64,000 bases of DNA from Lactobacillaceae bacterium (GCA_031289015.1 JAITQG010000046.1:33906-97905), one strand, 5' to 3'; positions 26,480 through 36,492 are shown, counted from the stretch's first letter. Translations and numbers: made by a program. Notes: generated by a model from the sequence alone, not told the origin.

Positions 26480-27433
26480 ATGTCGTTTGCAAGTGATGTA
26501 AAAAAAGAATTAACGATGTTAGACGTTAGCAAACCTAATAATGCTAAAGCTGAATTATCTGCGCTGCTACGGATGAATGGGTCGCTTGGGTTAAGCAACA
26601 TGCACTGGACACTCAATGTGCAAACTGAAAATGCGGCCACTGCCCGTCGAATCATTACGTTACTGCAAAAATTCTTTGATGTGCCTGCCGAAATTAGTGT
26701 CCGGCGCCAGATGAAGTTGAAGAAAAACAATATTTATGTCGTGCGCATTATGCAAGGCGCTGATCAGCTTTTAAATGATTTGCACATTTTTGAAGATTTT
26801 GAAATTACGTCAACTGTTTCAAAAAAATGGATTCAAGATGAGGGGATGCTGCGTTCGTATCTGCGCGGGGCTTTCTTAGCGGCTGGCTCAGTGAATAATC
26901 CTGAAACCAGTCAGTATCATCTAGAGATTTATTCGCTTTATGAAGAACAAGCGCATCAACTGGCCGAATTCATGTTGGAGCTTGACCTTAAAGCTAAAGT
27001 TGTCGAACGCCGCTCTGGCTATATTGTCTATCTCAAGGAAGCCGAAAACATTGTTGATCTACTTAACTTGATGGGTGCGACCGTGGCAATGTTGAAGTTT
27101 GAAGATATCCGCATTATGCGGGATATGCGTAATTCAGTTAATCGGTTAGTGAATGCTGAAAATGCTAACATCGACAAAACGGTGACCGCCAGTCAAAAAC
27201 AAGTTGATGATATCGCCTTTTTGGAAGAAGAAATTGGGTTGAATCGACTACCAGTTAAACTGCGCGAAATCGCTGAAATTCGCCTAGCCCATCGTGATGA
27301 TCCGTTATCTGAATTAGGGCAATACGTGCGTTCAGGTGAAATTTCAAAATCTGGTGTTAATCATCGGCTGCGGAAAATATCCCAGTTAGCTGACGATTTG
27401 CGGGATGGTAAATCGTTGCCAAAGAATTTTTAG
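26480..27433 (+). CDS. whiA: WhiA, DNA-binding cell division/sporulation-type regulator
   Basis: 317 residues. The N-terminus ([13 protein letters not shown]) and the LAGLIDADG-like core with [15 protein letters not shown] near 130 are followed by a helix-turn-helix near 280 with [20 protein letters not shown]. In Firmicutes WhiA influences chromosome segregation and division. GGAGG precedes ATG 26480. It ends the operon before the clpP promoter. Confidence 0.95.
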   Translation: MSFASDVKKELTMLDVSKPNNAKAELSALLRMNGSLGLSNMHWTLNVQTENAATARRIITLLQKFFDVPAEISVRRQMKLKKNNIYVVRIMQGADQLLNDLHIFEDFEITSTVSKKWIQDEGMLRSYLRGAFLAAGSVNNPETSQYHLEIYSLYEEQAHQLAEFMLELDLKAKVVERRSGYIVYLKEAENIVDLLNLMGATVAMLKFEDIRIMRDMRNSVNRLVNAENANIDKTVTASQKQVDDIAFLEEEIGLNRLPVKLREIAEIRLAHRDDPLSELGQYVRSGEISKSGVNHRLRKISQLADDLRDGKSLPKNF

Positions 27434-27435
27434 TT

Positions 27436-27463
27436 TTGAAGGCAACGCAATAAATGTTAAAAT
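27436..27463 (+). promoter_or_regulatory. Promoter of clpP
   Basis: TTGAAG (27436-27441), 16-base spacer, TAAAAT (27458-27463) with TGT before it. No CtsR heptad repeat is visible here. Confidence 0.65.
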
Positions 27464-27498
27464 AAAGCAATTGATAATTTCAGGAGGAAATTGAAATC

Positions 27499-28092
27499 AT
27501 GAATCCAATTCCATACGTTATTGAACAATCAGCTCGTGGTGAGCGTTCATACGATATTTACTCACGTTTGTTGATTGACCGCATCATTATGTTGACGGGA
27601 CCAATCGAATCAGGCATGGCAGCCACGATCAAGGCCCAATTGTTGTTCTTGGACGCCCAAGATCCTGATAAGGACATCTATATGTACATTGACTCACCAG
27701 GTGGAGAAGTCATTGCCGGGATGTCAATTTATGACACAATGAACTTTATCAACGCTGATGTGCAAACCATTGTTGTTGGTTTGGCGGCTTCAATGGCTTC
27801 AATTTTGGCTTCTTCTGGAGCTAAGGGCAAGCGATTCATGTTGCCTAATTCAGAATTCTTGATTCACCAACCAATGGGTGGAACGCAAGGGCAAGAAACT
27901 GAAATGAAGATTGCTTATGAACAAATTTTCAAAACACGGACCCGTTTAGCCAAGGTTTTGGCTGATAATACTGGCCAAGATTTGGAAAAGGTTAATGCTG
28001 ATATTGAACGTGATTATTGGTTGGATGCCCAAGAGTCACTTGAATACGGTTTGATTGACCAAGTGTTTACATCTGCCAAAGAAAAGAAGTAA
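27499..28092 (+). CDS. clpP: ATP-dependent Clp protease proteolytic subunit
   Basis: 197 residues, normal length. The catalytic Ser lies in [15 protein letters not shown] near 98 and the His in [10 protein letters not shown] near 123; the Asp is near 172. AGGAGG precedes ATG 27499. It forms the 14-mer protease with ClpX, ClpC or ClpE; a clpE gene with ClpP-docking loop is at 54963 in this window. Confidence 0.97.
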   Translation: MNPIPYVIEQSARGERSYDIYSRLLIDRIIMLTGPIESGMAATIKAQLLFLDAQDPDKDIYMYIDSPGGEVIAGMSIYDTMNFINADVQTIVVGLAASMASILASSGAKGKRFMLPNSEFLIHQPMGGTQGQETEMKIAYEQIFKTRTRLAKVLADNTGQDLEKVNADIERDYWLDAQESLEYGLIDQVFTSAKEKK

Positions 28093-28098
28093 TTACCA

Positions 28099-28138
28099 AG
28101 ACATCTAATTCGAAATTTTCGAGCTAGATGTCTTTTAA
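28099..28138 (+). terminator. Terminator after clpP
   Basis: AAGACATCTA / TAGATGTCTT perfect 10-bp stem and TTTT. Confidence 0.85.
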
Positions 28139-28179
28139 GTATTGAAGTATTACTTAATAAACCATTTGAGGAGCCGACT

Positions 28180-29172
28180 ATGAAAATTTTTGCATATTTT
28201 GTACGTGATGATGAAATTGAGTACTTTGACAACTGGGCTAAACAACACCCTGAGGTTGAAGTCGAATACACCTCTGAAATCCTAACTCTAGACAACGTTG
28301 CCCGGGCTAAGGGGGCTGACGTCATCAATACCATGTTAATGCCTGTGACCGCTGAGATTATCGCTGAATTAAGTAGTTATGGGATCAACATTATCACGAC
28401 TAAAAATGTGGGGACGGATAACATTGATTTTGACGCCGCTCGTAAATATGGGTTCAAAATTTCAAATGTGCCTAGTTATTCACCAAATGCCATTGCCGAA
28501 CATGCCGTGATGCAAATTTTGCGTTCATTGCGGCAAGCAAAGGTGGTGGATGCCCGCATTTTGACGCATGATTTACGTTGGGCGCCAACCATCGGGCGCG
28601 AACTCCGCATGCAAACCGTTGGGGTCATTGGGACCGGTAATATTGGACGCGTGGTGATTCAAATTCTCCAAGGCTTTGGCGCTAAGGTTGTGGCCTATGA
28701 TTTGTATCGCAATGCTGATATTGAAACGCAAGGTTTGTACGTGGATTCGCTGGAAGAACTCTATCGGCAAGCAGATGTTATTTCATTACACGTACCAGGC
28801 GTACCCGCTAATGATCGGATGATTAATGCTGACACCATTGCGCTGATGAAGGATCGGGCGGTCTTAGTTAACGTATCACGTGGTAATTTGGTGGATACTA
28901 ATGCTGTCTTGGCAGCGTTAGATAGTGGTAAGTTAGCCGCCTTTGCCTTGGATGCTTATGAAGCTGAAACTGGCGTGTTTAATGCTGATTGGCGGGATCG
29001 GCCTTTCCCAGATGCGCGGTTAGCCGCCATGTTGGAGCGCCAAGATATCTTGGTGACGCCACACAGTGCTTTTTATACTGATAAAGCCGTTGAAGAAATG
29101 GTCACCAAGTCATTAGACAATGGCTTATTGTACATGCAAGGCGAGACACCGGCTTCAAACATCCCAGTCTAA
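28180..29172 (+). CDS. ldhD: D-lactate dehydrogenase (first of two tandem copies)
   Basis: 330 residues, D-2-hydroxyacid dehydrogenase family. VIGTGNIGRVV near 149 is the NAD-binding loop; the catalytic Arg is in NVSRGNLVDT near 233, Glu in YEAETGVF near 264, His in TPHSAFYT near 296. It reduces pyruvate to D-lactate and regenerates NAD+, the main end step in heterofermentative Leuconostoc and Weissella. AGGAG precedes ATG 28180. The second copy follows 136 bases later with its own promoter. The two differ clearly at the N-terminus and in the substrate domain, so an old duplication with possible difference in substrate. Confidence 0.9.
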   Translation: MKIFAYFVRDDEIEYFDNWAKQHPEVEVEYTSEILTLDNVARAKGADVINTMLMPVTAEIIAELSSYGINIITTKNVGTDNIDFDAARKYGFKISNVPSYSPNAIAEHAVMQILRSLRQAKVVDARILTHDLRWAPTIGRELRMQTVGVIGTGNIGRVVIQILQGFGAKVVAYDLYRNADIETQGLYVDSLEELYRQADVISLHVPGVPANDRMINADTIALMKDRAVLVNVSRGNLVDTNAVLAALDSGKLAAFALDAYEAETGVFNADWRDRPFPDARLAAMLERQDILVTPHSAFYTDKAVEEMVTKSLDNGLLYMQGETPASNIPV

Positions 29173-29221
29173 AATAAACCATTTTGAATTATGAAGGATT
29201 GTTGAAGTTTTCTTGACCACT

Positions 29222-29239
29222 TTGTTGAATTTTTCACAA
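29222..29239. promoter_or_regulatory. Rex-like site over the -35 of the second D-LDH gene
   Basis: TTGTTGAATTTTTCACAA matches the Rex consensus TTGTGAAWWWWTTCACAA at 16 of 18 positions, right half perfect. A related TTGTTGAAGTTTTC lies 23 bases upstream at 29199-29212. Rex would link expression to the NADH/NAD+ ratio. Confidence 0.5.
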
Positions 29240-29253
29240 ACATCCGCTATAAT
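29225..29253 (+). promoter_or_regulatory. Promoter of the second D-LDH gene
   Basis: TTGAAT (29225-29230), 17-base spacer, TATAAT (29248-29253). Confidence 0.8.
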
Positions 29254-29293
29254 GGATAATTGGATGAAAATGAACAGTCGCTAATAGAGATGA

Positions 29294-30307
<1,014 letters not shown>

Positions 30308-30318
30308 TTAACAAATAA

Positions 30319-30350
30319 ATATGACCCTTACTTTGTTCTGGGTCATTTTC
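30319..30350 (+). terminator. Terminator after the second D-LDH gene
   Basis: ATGACCC / GGGTCAT perfect stem, 12-base loop, TTTTCTTT tail. Confidence 0.75.
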
Positions 30351-30361
30351 TTTAAAACACA

Positions 30362-30376
30362 ATGTAAGCGGTTACT
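30362..30376. promoter_or_regulatory. cre site before the EIIC-like gene
   Basis: ATGTAAGCGGTTACT fits the cre consensus fully, 31 bases before the start codon; it would repress when preferred sugar is present. Confidence 0.7.
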
Positions 30377-30406
30377 AAAGGCTGCTTTCGAAGGGAGTAT
30401 AATAAC

Positions 30407-31564
30407 ATGGATGCAGTGCAACATTATTTTGATGGGAATACAAAAATTAATCTAAAGGATTTTTTCTTTAAGGTCTTAAGCGGGTCAGCACAAGGAATTT
30501 TGATTGGTGTTTTGCCATCTGCGGTACTTAAATATATTTTGCGAATTTTCATTCAACCTGGGGTGGTTAATTGGGCCTCAGATTTAAATGCAATTTTGGT
30601 TTTGTTCCAATCATTCATTCCGCTCCTGATTGGGGTCGCTGTGGCTTTGCAATTCAAGATGAAGCCAATTGACGTTGGGGTGGTCGGTATCGCTGTAGGG
30701 GCCGCTTCTGGCTCGATTAAGTGGGCCGTGGCACCAGCTGGCTGGGTAAATCCCATTACTGGCGTTAAATCAGCCGTTGCCGGTCAAGTCTATTTGGCCG
30801 CTGGGGCCGGCGATGTGATTAACGCGATGATTGTCTCAGCATTAGCCGTCTTGGCAACGTGGTTAATTGCTAAATACTTGTTTGGCTTTGGTGCAGTTGC
30901 AATTATTTTCAGTCCGATTGTCGTTGGTGGTGGCGTTGGCCTATTGGGTCGGTTGATTGCTCCTTATGTTGGGGATGTCACAACTTGGATTGGGCTATTA
31001 GTCCAAAAGTTCACAGAATTACAACCACTGCCGATGTCGATTTTGATTGCCATGGCCTTCTCAGTTATTATTATCACGCCAGTTTCAACGGTTGGAATTG
31101 CTTTGGCGATTTCATTGAGTGGCTTAGGTTCTGGGGCTGCCGGAGTTGGTGTCATTGCCACTACAGTTATCTTGTTGATCAATTCATTGAAGGTTAACAA
31201 AAAGGGAACGTCACTAGCCATCTTCTTAGGAGCAATGAAGGGGATGATGCCATCTGTCTTCCATAAGCCACAAATGATGATTGCCTTTTTGATTAGTTCA
31301 GGGATCAGTGCCATTCCTGTGGCAATTTTTAACGCCCAAGGAACCCCTACGTCAGCCGGATTTGGTTGGATAGGGATGGTTACTCCAATTCAGTCATTTG
31401 TGAAAGATCCAGCTGATAAGGCCTTCATAACAAATTATATTAATCCAGTTACTGCCTTGATTGTGTTCTTCGTCGTGCCGATTGCAGTTAGTTTCCTGAT
31501 TGATTTTGTGATGACCAAGTTTGTTCGTTTGTACAAGCCAACTGATTTTGAACAAGAAATTTAA
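30407..31564 (+). CDS. PTS EIIC-like membrane protein of the PfoR/EIIC_2 type
   Basis: 385 residues with about ten membrane segments rich in Gly, Ala and Val. The stretches GVVGIAVGAASGSIKWAVAP near 90 and LGAMKGMMPSVFHKPQMM near 275 match the EIIC_2 family, which includes the PfoR protein of clostridia. Members are annotated as sugar-specific IIC but often lack neighbouring IIA/IIB, as here. A substrate cannot be named. GGGAG at 30393-30397 serves ATG 30407. The upstream cre site supports a role in carbon uptake. Confidence 0.8.
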   Translation: MDAVQHYFDGNTKINLKDFFFKVLSGSAQGILIGVLPSAVLKYILRIFIQPGVVNWASDLNAILVLFQSFIPLLIGVAVALQFKMKPIDVGVVGIAVGAASGSIKWAVAPAGWVNPITGVKSAVAGQVYLAAGAGDVINAMIVSALAVLATWLIAKYLFGFGAVAIIFSPIVVGGGVGLLGRLIAPYVGDVTTWIGLLVQKFTELQPLPMSILIAMAFSVIIITPVSTVGIALAISLSGLGSGAAGVGVIATTVILLINSLKVNKKGTSLAIFLGAMKGMMPSVFHKPQMMIAFLISSGISAIPVAIFNAQGTPTSAGFGWIGMVTPIQSFVKDPADKAFITNYINPVTALIVFFVVPIAVSFLIDFVMTKFVRLYKPTDFEQEI

Positions 31565-31574
31565 TAAAAAAAAA

Positions 31575-31610
31575 TAAACCCGGCTATCGAGCAATCGATA
31601 GCCGGGTTTA
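31575..31610. terminator. Strong hairpin terminator between the EIIC gene and tRNA-Gln
   Basis: Perfect 16-bp stem TAAACCCGGCTATCGA with GCAA loop. The long A run at 31566-31574 makes it a canonical terminator for the minus-strand tRNA; on the plus strand it lacks a T tail but can still hinder read-through. Confidence 0.9.
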
Positions 31611-31619
31611 GTGCATTAA

Positions 31620-31691
31620 CTGGGTATGCTGGGTTCGAACCAGCGCATAATGGTATCAGAAACCATTGCCTTACCACTTGGCTAATACCCA
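31620..31691 (-). tRNA. tRNA-Gln (anticodon CTG)
   Basis: 72 bases on the minus strand. Acceptor stem TGGGTAT / ATACCCA, D arm GCC..GGC, anticodon stem ATGGT / ACCAT with loop TTCTGAT, so anticodon CTG reading CAG; T arm GCTGG TTCGAAC CCAGC. Discriminator G. The CCA end is not encoded. Confidence 0.95.
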
Positions 31692-31706
31692 ATGTTTACC
31701 TTAATT

Positions 31707-31735
31707 AGTATACACAACCAAGCTTTTATTTTCAA
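31707..31735 (-). promoter_or_regulatory. Promoter of tRNA-Gln
   Basis: On the minus strand TTGAAA, 17-base spacer, TATACT, ending 15 bases before the tRNA 5' end. Confidence 0.75.
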
Positions 31736-31765
31736 TATTTTTCAAAAGACCTATGCGCGGTGCAA

Positions 31766-32221
31766 TTATTTGCGAACGACCCGTAGATTTGCTCGCGTTT
31801 TTGAAACGACAGCGGCATCAAATTGATTGATACAGCCCAAGATATAACGGGCTTGGCGCTCACCAAATGAGTCCATCCATTGATTAAATTTAGTTTCTAC
31901 CCGTTCAGCCACAATCGCTTCGACTGCATATCCAGCATCCGTCAAGCGCAAGAATAAGCGACGCCGATCAATTGGGTCAATTTCTTGGGTCACGTATTCT
32001 TTTTTGACCAACATCTTAATTTGCCGCGAAATGGCCGCGCGGGTAACTTGGCGCTCATCGACAATATCGCTCAATGTTACGTTGTGACCATTTGCCACTT
32101 TGTGCATGATTAGATATTGTTCAAACGATAAATCAAACTCCGCGGCCGGTTCTGACACGACATCATCCAAATACTTAATCGTCGACAAATAGGCCTCGAT
32201 ATATTCCTCTAGTAATACCAT
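31766..32221 (-). CDS. MarR-family transcriptional regulator
   Basis: 151 residues, winged helix. The recognition helix region LSDIVDERQVTRAAISRQIKML (residues about 51-71) and the wing IDPIDRRRLFLRLTDAGY fit MarR proteins. ATG at 32221 has a strong AGGGGG close upstream on the minus strand; longer in-frame versions run into the divergent promoter. It is divergent from rpmF. Target genes cannot be told; no transporter or ligand-related gene is directly adjacent. Confidence 0.85.
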   Translation of the reverse strand: MVLLEEYIEAYLSTIKYLDDVVSEPAAEFDLSFEQYLIMHKVANGHNVTLSDIVDERQVTRAAISRQIKMLVKKEYVTQEIDPIDRRRLFLRLTDAGYAVEAIVAERVETKFNQWMDSFGERQARYILGCINQFDAAVVSKTRANLRVVRK

Positions 32222-32328
32222 AATTATTCCCCCTATGAACAGTCCCATCTGTCCATCAATTACCTTAGCATATCTATGACAAAAAGTCAGTGGGGTAAAG
32301 AAATTTACAGCGAGAATGGTAAATTTAA

Positions 32329-32357
32329 TTGACAAGTGCGCCAAAATCATGTAAATT
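32329..32357 (+). promoter_or_regulatory. Promoter of rpmF
   Basis: TTGACA (32329-32334), 17-base spacer, TAAATT (32352-32357). Confidence 0.7.
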
Positions 32358-32439
32358 AGAACAGTTGAAAAAAATAATCGATTATTAAATAACACTGCCT
32401 CCTTTTATCGGACCTGGTGGTGTGAGGGAGGATGAAATT

Positions 32440-32610
32440 ATGGCAGTTCCTGCACGTAAAACTTCAAAAAATGCAAAGCGTTCACGTCGTGGTGGTCAAG
32501 GTGGTTTAAAGACTCCTACTATCCACATGAACGAAAATGGTGTCTACGTTCGTAATCACCACGTAGCTACTGATGGTACTTACAAGGGTAAGCAAGTTGT
32601 TGCTAAGTAA
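32440..32610 (+). CDS. rpmF: 50S ribosomal protein L32
   Basis: 56 residues. The N-terminus MAVPARKTSKNAKRSRRGG is the typical L32 start. The zinc-binding cysteines found in C-plus forms are absent, so this is a C-minus, zinc-independent type. GGGAGGA precedes ATG 32440. Codon use is that of a highly expressed gene. Confidence 0.96.
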   Translation: MAVPARKTSKNAKRSRRGGQGGLKTPTIHMNENGVYVRNHHVATDGTYKGKQVVAK

Positions 32611-32624
32611 TAACTTCTTACATT

Positions 32625-32658
32625 AAAAAACTCGCATCTTGATCAGGTGCGAGTTTTT
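32625..32658 (+). terminator. Terminator after rpmF
   Basis: AACTCGCATCT / AGGTGCGAGTT stem with a run of seven T. Confidence 0.85.
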
Positions 32659-32745
32659 TTGTGGGCACTTCTCCCTAATGTCGTATAATGCTCATAAATT
32701 CATGAAAAAGCCGGAACCGTTTAATGTTTTCATGTGCATTTAAAC

Positions 32746-32787
32746 AAAGTCTACATCTACACTATAGATGATAGTAAAAGTCTACAT
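32746..32787. repeat. Paired 11-bp direct repeat upstream of the BspA-like gene
   Basis: AAAGTCTACAT at 32746-32756 and again at 32777-32787, 31 bases apart (about three helix turns), placed just before the ribosome binding site. May be half-sites of a response regulator. Confidence 0.4.
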
Positions 32788-32807
32788 AGTTTAAGGTGGT
32801 TAGTACG

Positions 32808-34304
32808 ATGAAAATACATAATAACGGCCATCGCTTGGTGCGAGCATTCCTGCTAGTGATGGCAGTGGTTGGTGCAATCACACTGTTTACCAATATGTCC
32901 TTGACTGGCGGACCAACCATCGCCAGTGCTGCCCCATGTGAGATGGAATATGATGAAGAAACAAAAACATTAACCGTTGAGCCGGGCGATTTACAACATG
33001 ATTTTTGGAATTTGGAAAATGTAAGTGAAGCTGAAACGGTGGTGTTTGTCAGTGCTGAAACCAGTTTACAAAAAGTTAAAGCCCCAGCTGATAGTTCGTG
33101 TTTGTTTGGTTATATGCAGGTCAAAAAATTTGAAGGCTTGCAAAACTTTGAAACTACCAACGCTGAGACCATGGAGTTTATGTTTTATAAGTGTGAGAAT
33201 TTAACATCGGTGGACTTAAGCCATTTTGACACAAGGAATGTCACGACAATGTCAGGGATGTTTTATTTGTGTTCAGGCTTAACAACGCTTGATTTACGCA
33301 GTTTTGATACGACAAATGTGACGATAATGAGTGGGATGTTTAATAGGTGCCTAAATTTAAAAACAATTAATCTCAGTAATTTTAATACCGAAAATGTGAC
33401 GACTATGTGGGAGATGTTTGCGCTTTGTCGTAATTTAACAGTGTTGGATTTAAGCGCCTTTAATACCACGAAAGTTAACACGATGTATGAGATGTTTTTG
33501 CATTGTGCCAGTTTAACCAGCGTCAATTTAAGCTCGTTTAACACACCAAATCTCCAATACACAGCCGAAATGTTTTCTGGGTGTACTAGTTTAACAACGT
33601 TAGATTTAAGTTCGTTTGATACAACTAAAATTAATAATATGGCACACATGTTTAATCAAACAACGGCGATGTGGAAGCTAGTGCTTGGGCCTAATGCAGC
33701 ATTTAGTGATTCCACAGATTTAGCTGACCCAATTGTTGGCACCCCATTTAAGCAGACTCTTAAAGTCAGCTCGCCAAATTGGCTCTACGTGACAGGTGGA
33801 ACTGATTTGAATCCCACCGGGGTAGAATATACAGCGACTGAAGTGATGGCCAATCATTTAGCTGGCACATATGTCTGGCAAGGTAATTTAGGCGATACGA
33901 GCGTGGAATACACGATTCAAGCCAGCTATATGGTTACGATTCCTGCAGAGGTCACGATTCCGGATGCAACAACGGCGGGCACGGGCATGGTTACGTTAAG
34001 TGATTACCCTAAGTTGCCATTTGATGATCGGTTTATTCATATTTCAGCGCATTCAAATAATGTTGCTAATCCTTGGCATTTGACGACGACTGCGGATCCA
34101 ACGGGGGCAGCATATAATTTTGGTACAACCGATGGCGGCACTGAAATTAACGACGGAGCTGAAATCGTGTTTGAAGCTAACGGCGAAGAAACAACACCGC
34201 CACAGCCAATTTTTGCCAAATTAGCTGGAAGCCTAGATGACTTCAAGTATGCTGGTTTGTATACGGACACGGTGACGTTTACGATTGAAACGGCCGCTTC
34301 ATAA
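32808..34304 (+). CDS. BspA-like (DUF285) leucine-rich-repeat secreted surface protein 1
   Basis: 498 residues. Signal peptide 1-40 (RAFLLVMAVVGAITLFTNM). From about 105 to 290 there are about seven repeats of 24-25 residues of the type LTTLDLSSFDTTNVTTMSGMF, the DUF285/BspA LRR. The C-terminal 150 residues (from about 355) form a Thr/Ala-rich beta domain shared with the paralogue at 53565. No LPXTG or membrane anchor is seen. Such proteins bind host or matrix components in other bacteria. AAGGTGG precedes ATG 32808. A second family member in the window has fewer repeats. Confidence 0.85.
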   Translation: MKIHNNGHRLVRAFLLVMAVVGAITLFTNMSLTGGPTIASAAPCEMEYDEETKTLTVEPGDLQHDFWNLENVSEAETVVFVSAETSLQKVKAPADSSCLFGYMQVKKFEGLQNFETTNAETMEFMFYKCENLTSVDLSHFDTRNVTTMSGMFYLCSGLTTLDLRSFDTTNVTIMSGMFNRCLNLKTINLSNFNTENVTTMWEMFALCRNLTVLDLSAFNTTKVNTMYEMFLHCASLTSVNLSSFNTPNLQYTAEMFSGCTSLTTLDLSSFDTTKINNMAHMFNQTTAMWKLVLGPNAAFSDSTDLADPIVGTPFKQTLKVSSPNWLYVTGGTDLNPTGVEYTATEVMANHLAGTYVWQGNLGDTSVEYTIQASYMVTIPAEVTIPDATTAGTGMVTLSDYPKLPFDDRFIHISAHSNNVANPWHLTTTADPTGAAYNFGTTDGGTEINDGAEIVFEANGEETTPPQPIFAKLAGSLDDFKYAGLYTDTVTFTIETAAS

Positions 34305-34320
34305 TGACGCACATGAAACT

Positions 34321-34352
34321 AAAAGGCCTGTTGCAAATTGCCAGGCCTTTTT
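34321..34352. terminator. Bidirectional terminator between two convergent genes
   Basis: AAAAGGCCTG / CAGGCCTTTTT stem with 11-base loop. Confidence 0.85.
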
Positions 34353-34355
34353 CAA

Positions 34356-35366
34356 TTAATATTCAATAACAAGTTTGCCCATCACTTTACCAGCGCCGAC
34401 GATTTCTTGGCTGGCAAAGATGGTTTCAACAGTCATGCCATAGTTGGTCACGGTCAGAGGTGATTGGTAGTGGCCAGTGTCAATTAATTTAGCAGCTAGA
34501 GCGAGCGCGGTGCCTTGGCTTGCGACGTCAAAATTATTGGCAGCTTTTGCAAACATGAATTCCCAGTCGAGAGATACGGCTTTGCTTTTTAAGAGCCCAC
34601 CAATTGGTAACTCAGCAGAAGGTTCAACAATCATACCGATGTGCCCGAATGGACTCACGATTTGAGCGGCTCGTGCTAAATGCGTATCGATTGAGTTGAG
34701 CACGGCGACATAGGGCACGGTGTCAAAGCCCAAATCCTTAATCTCAGCCGGATAATCAGCGTAGTGGTTGACGGTATAGTCAGCACCTAGGTCTTGGACC
34801 CACTTAATCGTTTCTGGCCGGGATGAGCTGGCGATAACCGTGAGACCTAACCATTTAGCCAATTGAATCATGGCTGAACCCACACCACCAGCACCATTGA
34901 TGATTAAAATGGTTTTGCCACTGGCGGAATTGGCCACGGGGGTGAGGTGGAATTTATCAATTAAAATTTCATAGGCCGTCAAGAAAGTTAATGGCACGGC
35001 AGCGGCTTTAGTCAAAGAGATGCTTTCAGGGACAAAGGCGGCGAGTTCTTCGCGGACGGCTTGGAATTGCGCATTTGATCCGGTACGACCTAATTCGCCG
35101 GCGTAGAAGACTTTGTCGCCGATTTTAAACTTTGTAACATCGACACCGACGGCCGTGACTTCACCGGCCCCGTCAAAGCCTAAAATCTTTGGCGTGGCAT
35201 TGGCGACGGCTCCTTGGCGTTGTTTTTGATCAACTGGATTAACTGAAGCGGCATTTAGCCTGACCAAAATATCGTTAGCCGCCAAAGTTGGCATAGGAAC
35301 TTCACTGAGCGTTAATGGTTGCTTAGCATTTGTGGTAGTCACGATTGCTTGCATTGTGTTTGCCAT
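34356..35366 (-). CDS. Zinc-type alcohol dehydrogenase-like / quinone oxidoreductase
   Basis: 336 residues, MDR superfamily without the zinc-ligand pattern of true ADHs. INGAGGVGSAMIQLAKWLG near 152 is the NAD(P)H loop; NPVDQKQRQG near 42 and GFDGAGEVTAVG near 61 fit the YbdR/QOR-like group. Likely an NADPH-dependent reductase of quinones or enones. ATG at 35366 is chosen because AAAGGCAGG lies just upstream on the minus strand and the protein then begins as family members do. Confidence 0.85.
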   Translation of the reverse strand: MANTMQAIVTTTNAKQPLTLSEVPMPTLAANDILVRLNAASVNPVDQKQRQGAVANATPKILGFDGAGEVTAVGVDVTKFKIGDKVFYAGELGRTGSNAQFQAVREELAAFVPESISLTKAAAVPLTFLTAYEILIDKFHLTPVANSASGKTILIINGAGGVGSAMIQLAKWLGLTVIASSSRPETIKWVQDLGADYTVNHYADYPAEIKDLGFDTVPYVAVLNSIDTHLARAAQIVSPFGHIGMIVEPSAELPIGGLLKSKAVSLDWEFMFAKAANNFDVASQGTALALAAKLIDTGHYQSPLTVTNYGMTVETIFASQEIVGAGKVMGKLVIEY

Positions 35367-35534
35367 GATAGAAACCTGCCTTTTCAAATTTATTACCCTA
35401 AGTTTACCTTTACAGTACGCAAAGGTAAATAAATAAATGGAGTTTATTACAGCGGTATTAATAATTAGTTGCATATGATGCGTAGTTACAAAATCTTCAA
35501 AAAGGCTAGTTAAAATCAAAGCAAGGAGTAAACT

Positions 35535-36446
35535 ATGCATAATAAAATAACAAGAATTACCGTATTCACTTTAGCACTTATAACTAGCACGTTGGTAGTT
35601 GGCCAGTCAGCTACTGCAACTAGCTGTCAACCCAAGACGCTGACTACTGCTTTAGAACCAGTCGTAGCAACATATCAAAGAAAAACTGGCGATGAATTTG
35701 GCGTGGCTGTGCAATTGCAGACCCGTGGTTTTAATCAGCCATCAGTAACCACCGCCAATGTGGGCCAGTGGGTTGGTGGGTATGCGTGGTCGACATCAAA
35801 GGTGCCCATTGCCATCGCGGCATTACGGTTGCATCCCACACCTCAAAATTACGATTTAGCGCGCTTGTCGATTACACAATCAAATAACGATGCCAACACA
35901 GCCTTGGCTAATTCCATTGAACCAAAAAATGCAATGGGACAACGGCCATTATTGCAAACGTTGACTAATCAAGTTTTACGGCAATGTGGTGATGCTGCCA
36001 CAAGTATTGACCTTGAATACACTGGCTTGACGCAATGGACCTTAAAAGATCAAGCAACTTTCATGATCGGGTTACAACGCTTACAAGATCAACCAGCCCA
36101 ATATGTGCGCACACTGATGAGTCAAATCGGGGATAAAACTGGCTATGGGCACTTTGGCTTGGCAAATATACCAGGGCTTGCAACCAAAAGTGGCTGGGGT
36201 GATTGGTGTCTTGCTGATGATGACGCTGATCCAGCCAATAACCATGAAGACATTCGGCAAATGGGGTATACAACGGTACATACCAATAAACAGTATGAAA
36301 TTAGCATTGCCATTGGGACTTCAACTGCGATTAATGGCGAAGAAATTGATGATGCTTTCTTAACGCAACGGACTAAAACGCTTGTCGATCCATTTGCTCA
36401 TGACGTGTGGCAGGCTGTGAACACCTATTTACGCCAAAATAAATAA
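35535..36446 (+). CDS. Secreted serine beta-lactamase/penicillin-binding-fold protein
   Basis: 303 residues with signal peptide (FTLALITSTLVVGQSATATS). The three motifs of serine penicillin-recognising enzymes are visible in order: SxxK as Ser86-Thr-Ser-Lys89, SxN as Ser116-Asn-Asn118, and a KTG variant Lys218-Ser-Gly220. Three cysteines (31, 151, 225) are present. Spacing SxxK-SxN of 30 is shorter than in class A enzymes (about 60). It may be a carboxypeptidase/esterase or a non-hydrolysing relative; similar short proteins are known mainly from actinobacteria. AAGGAG precedes ATG 35535. It is monocistronic with a strong terminator. Confidence 0.7.
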   Translation: MHNKITRITVFTLALITSTLVVGQSATATSCQPKTLTTALEPVVATYQRKTGDEFGVAVQLQTRGFNQPSVTTANVGQWVGGYAWSTSKVPIAIAALRLHPTPQNYDLARLSITQSNNDANTALANSIEPKNAMGQRPLLQTLTNQVLRQCGDAATSIDLEYTGLTQWTLKDQATFMIGLQRLQDQPAQYVRTLMSQIGDKTGYGHFGLANIPGLATKSGWGDWCLADDDADPANNHEDIRQMGYTTVHTNKQYEISIAIGTSTAINGEEIDDAFLTQRTKTLVDPFAHDVWQAVNTYLRQNK

Positions 36447-36454
36447 GCATTCAG

Positions 36455-36492
36455 CTACCATTCACGTTTGTTGACAGCCGTGAATGGTTTTT
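36455..36492 (+). terminator. Terminator after the beta-lactamase-fold gene
   Basis: ACCATTCACG / CGTGAATGGT perfect stem and six T. Confidence 0.85.

Noticed and set aside
32710..32724. cre-like GGAACCGTTTAATG before the first BspA-like gene
   Set aside because: It lacks the conserved TG and terminal C positions of the cre consensus.
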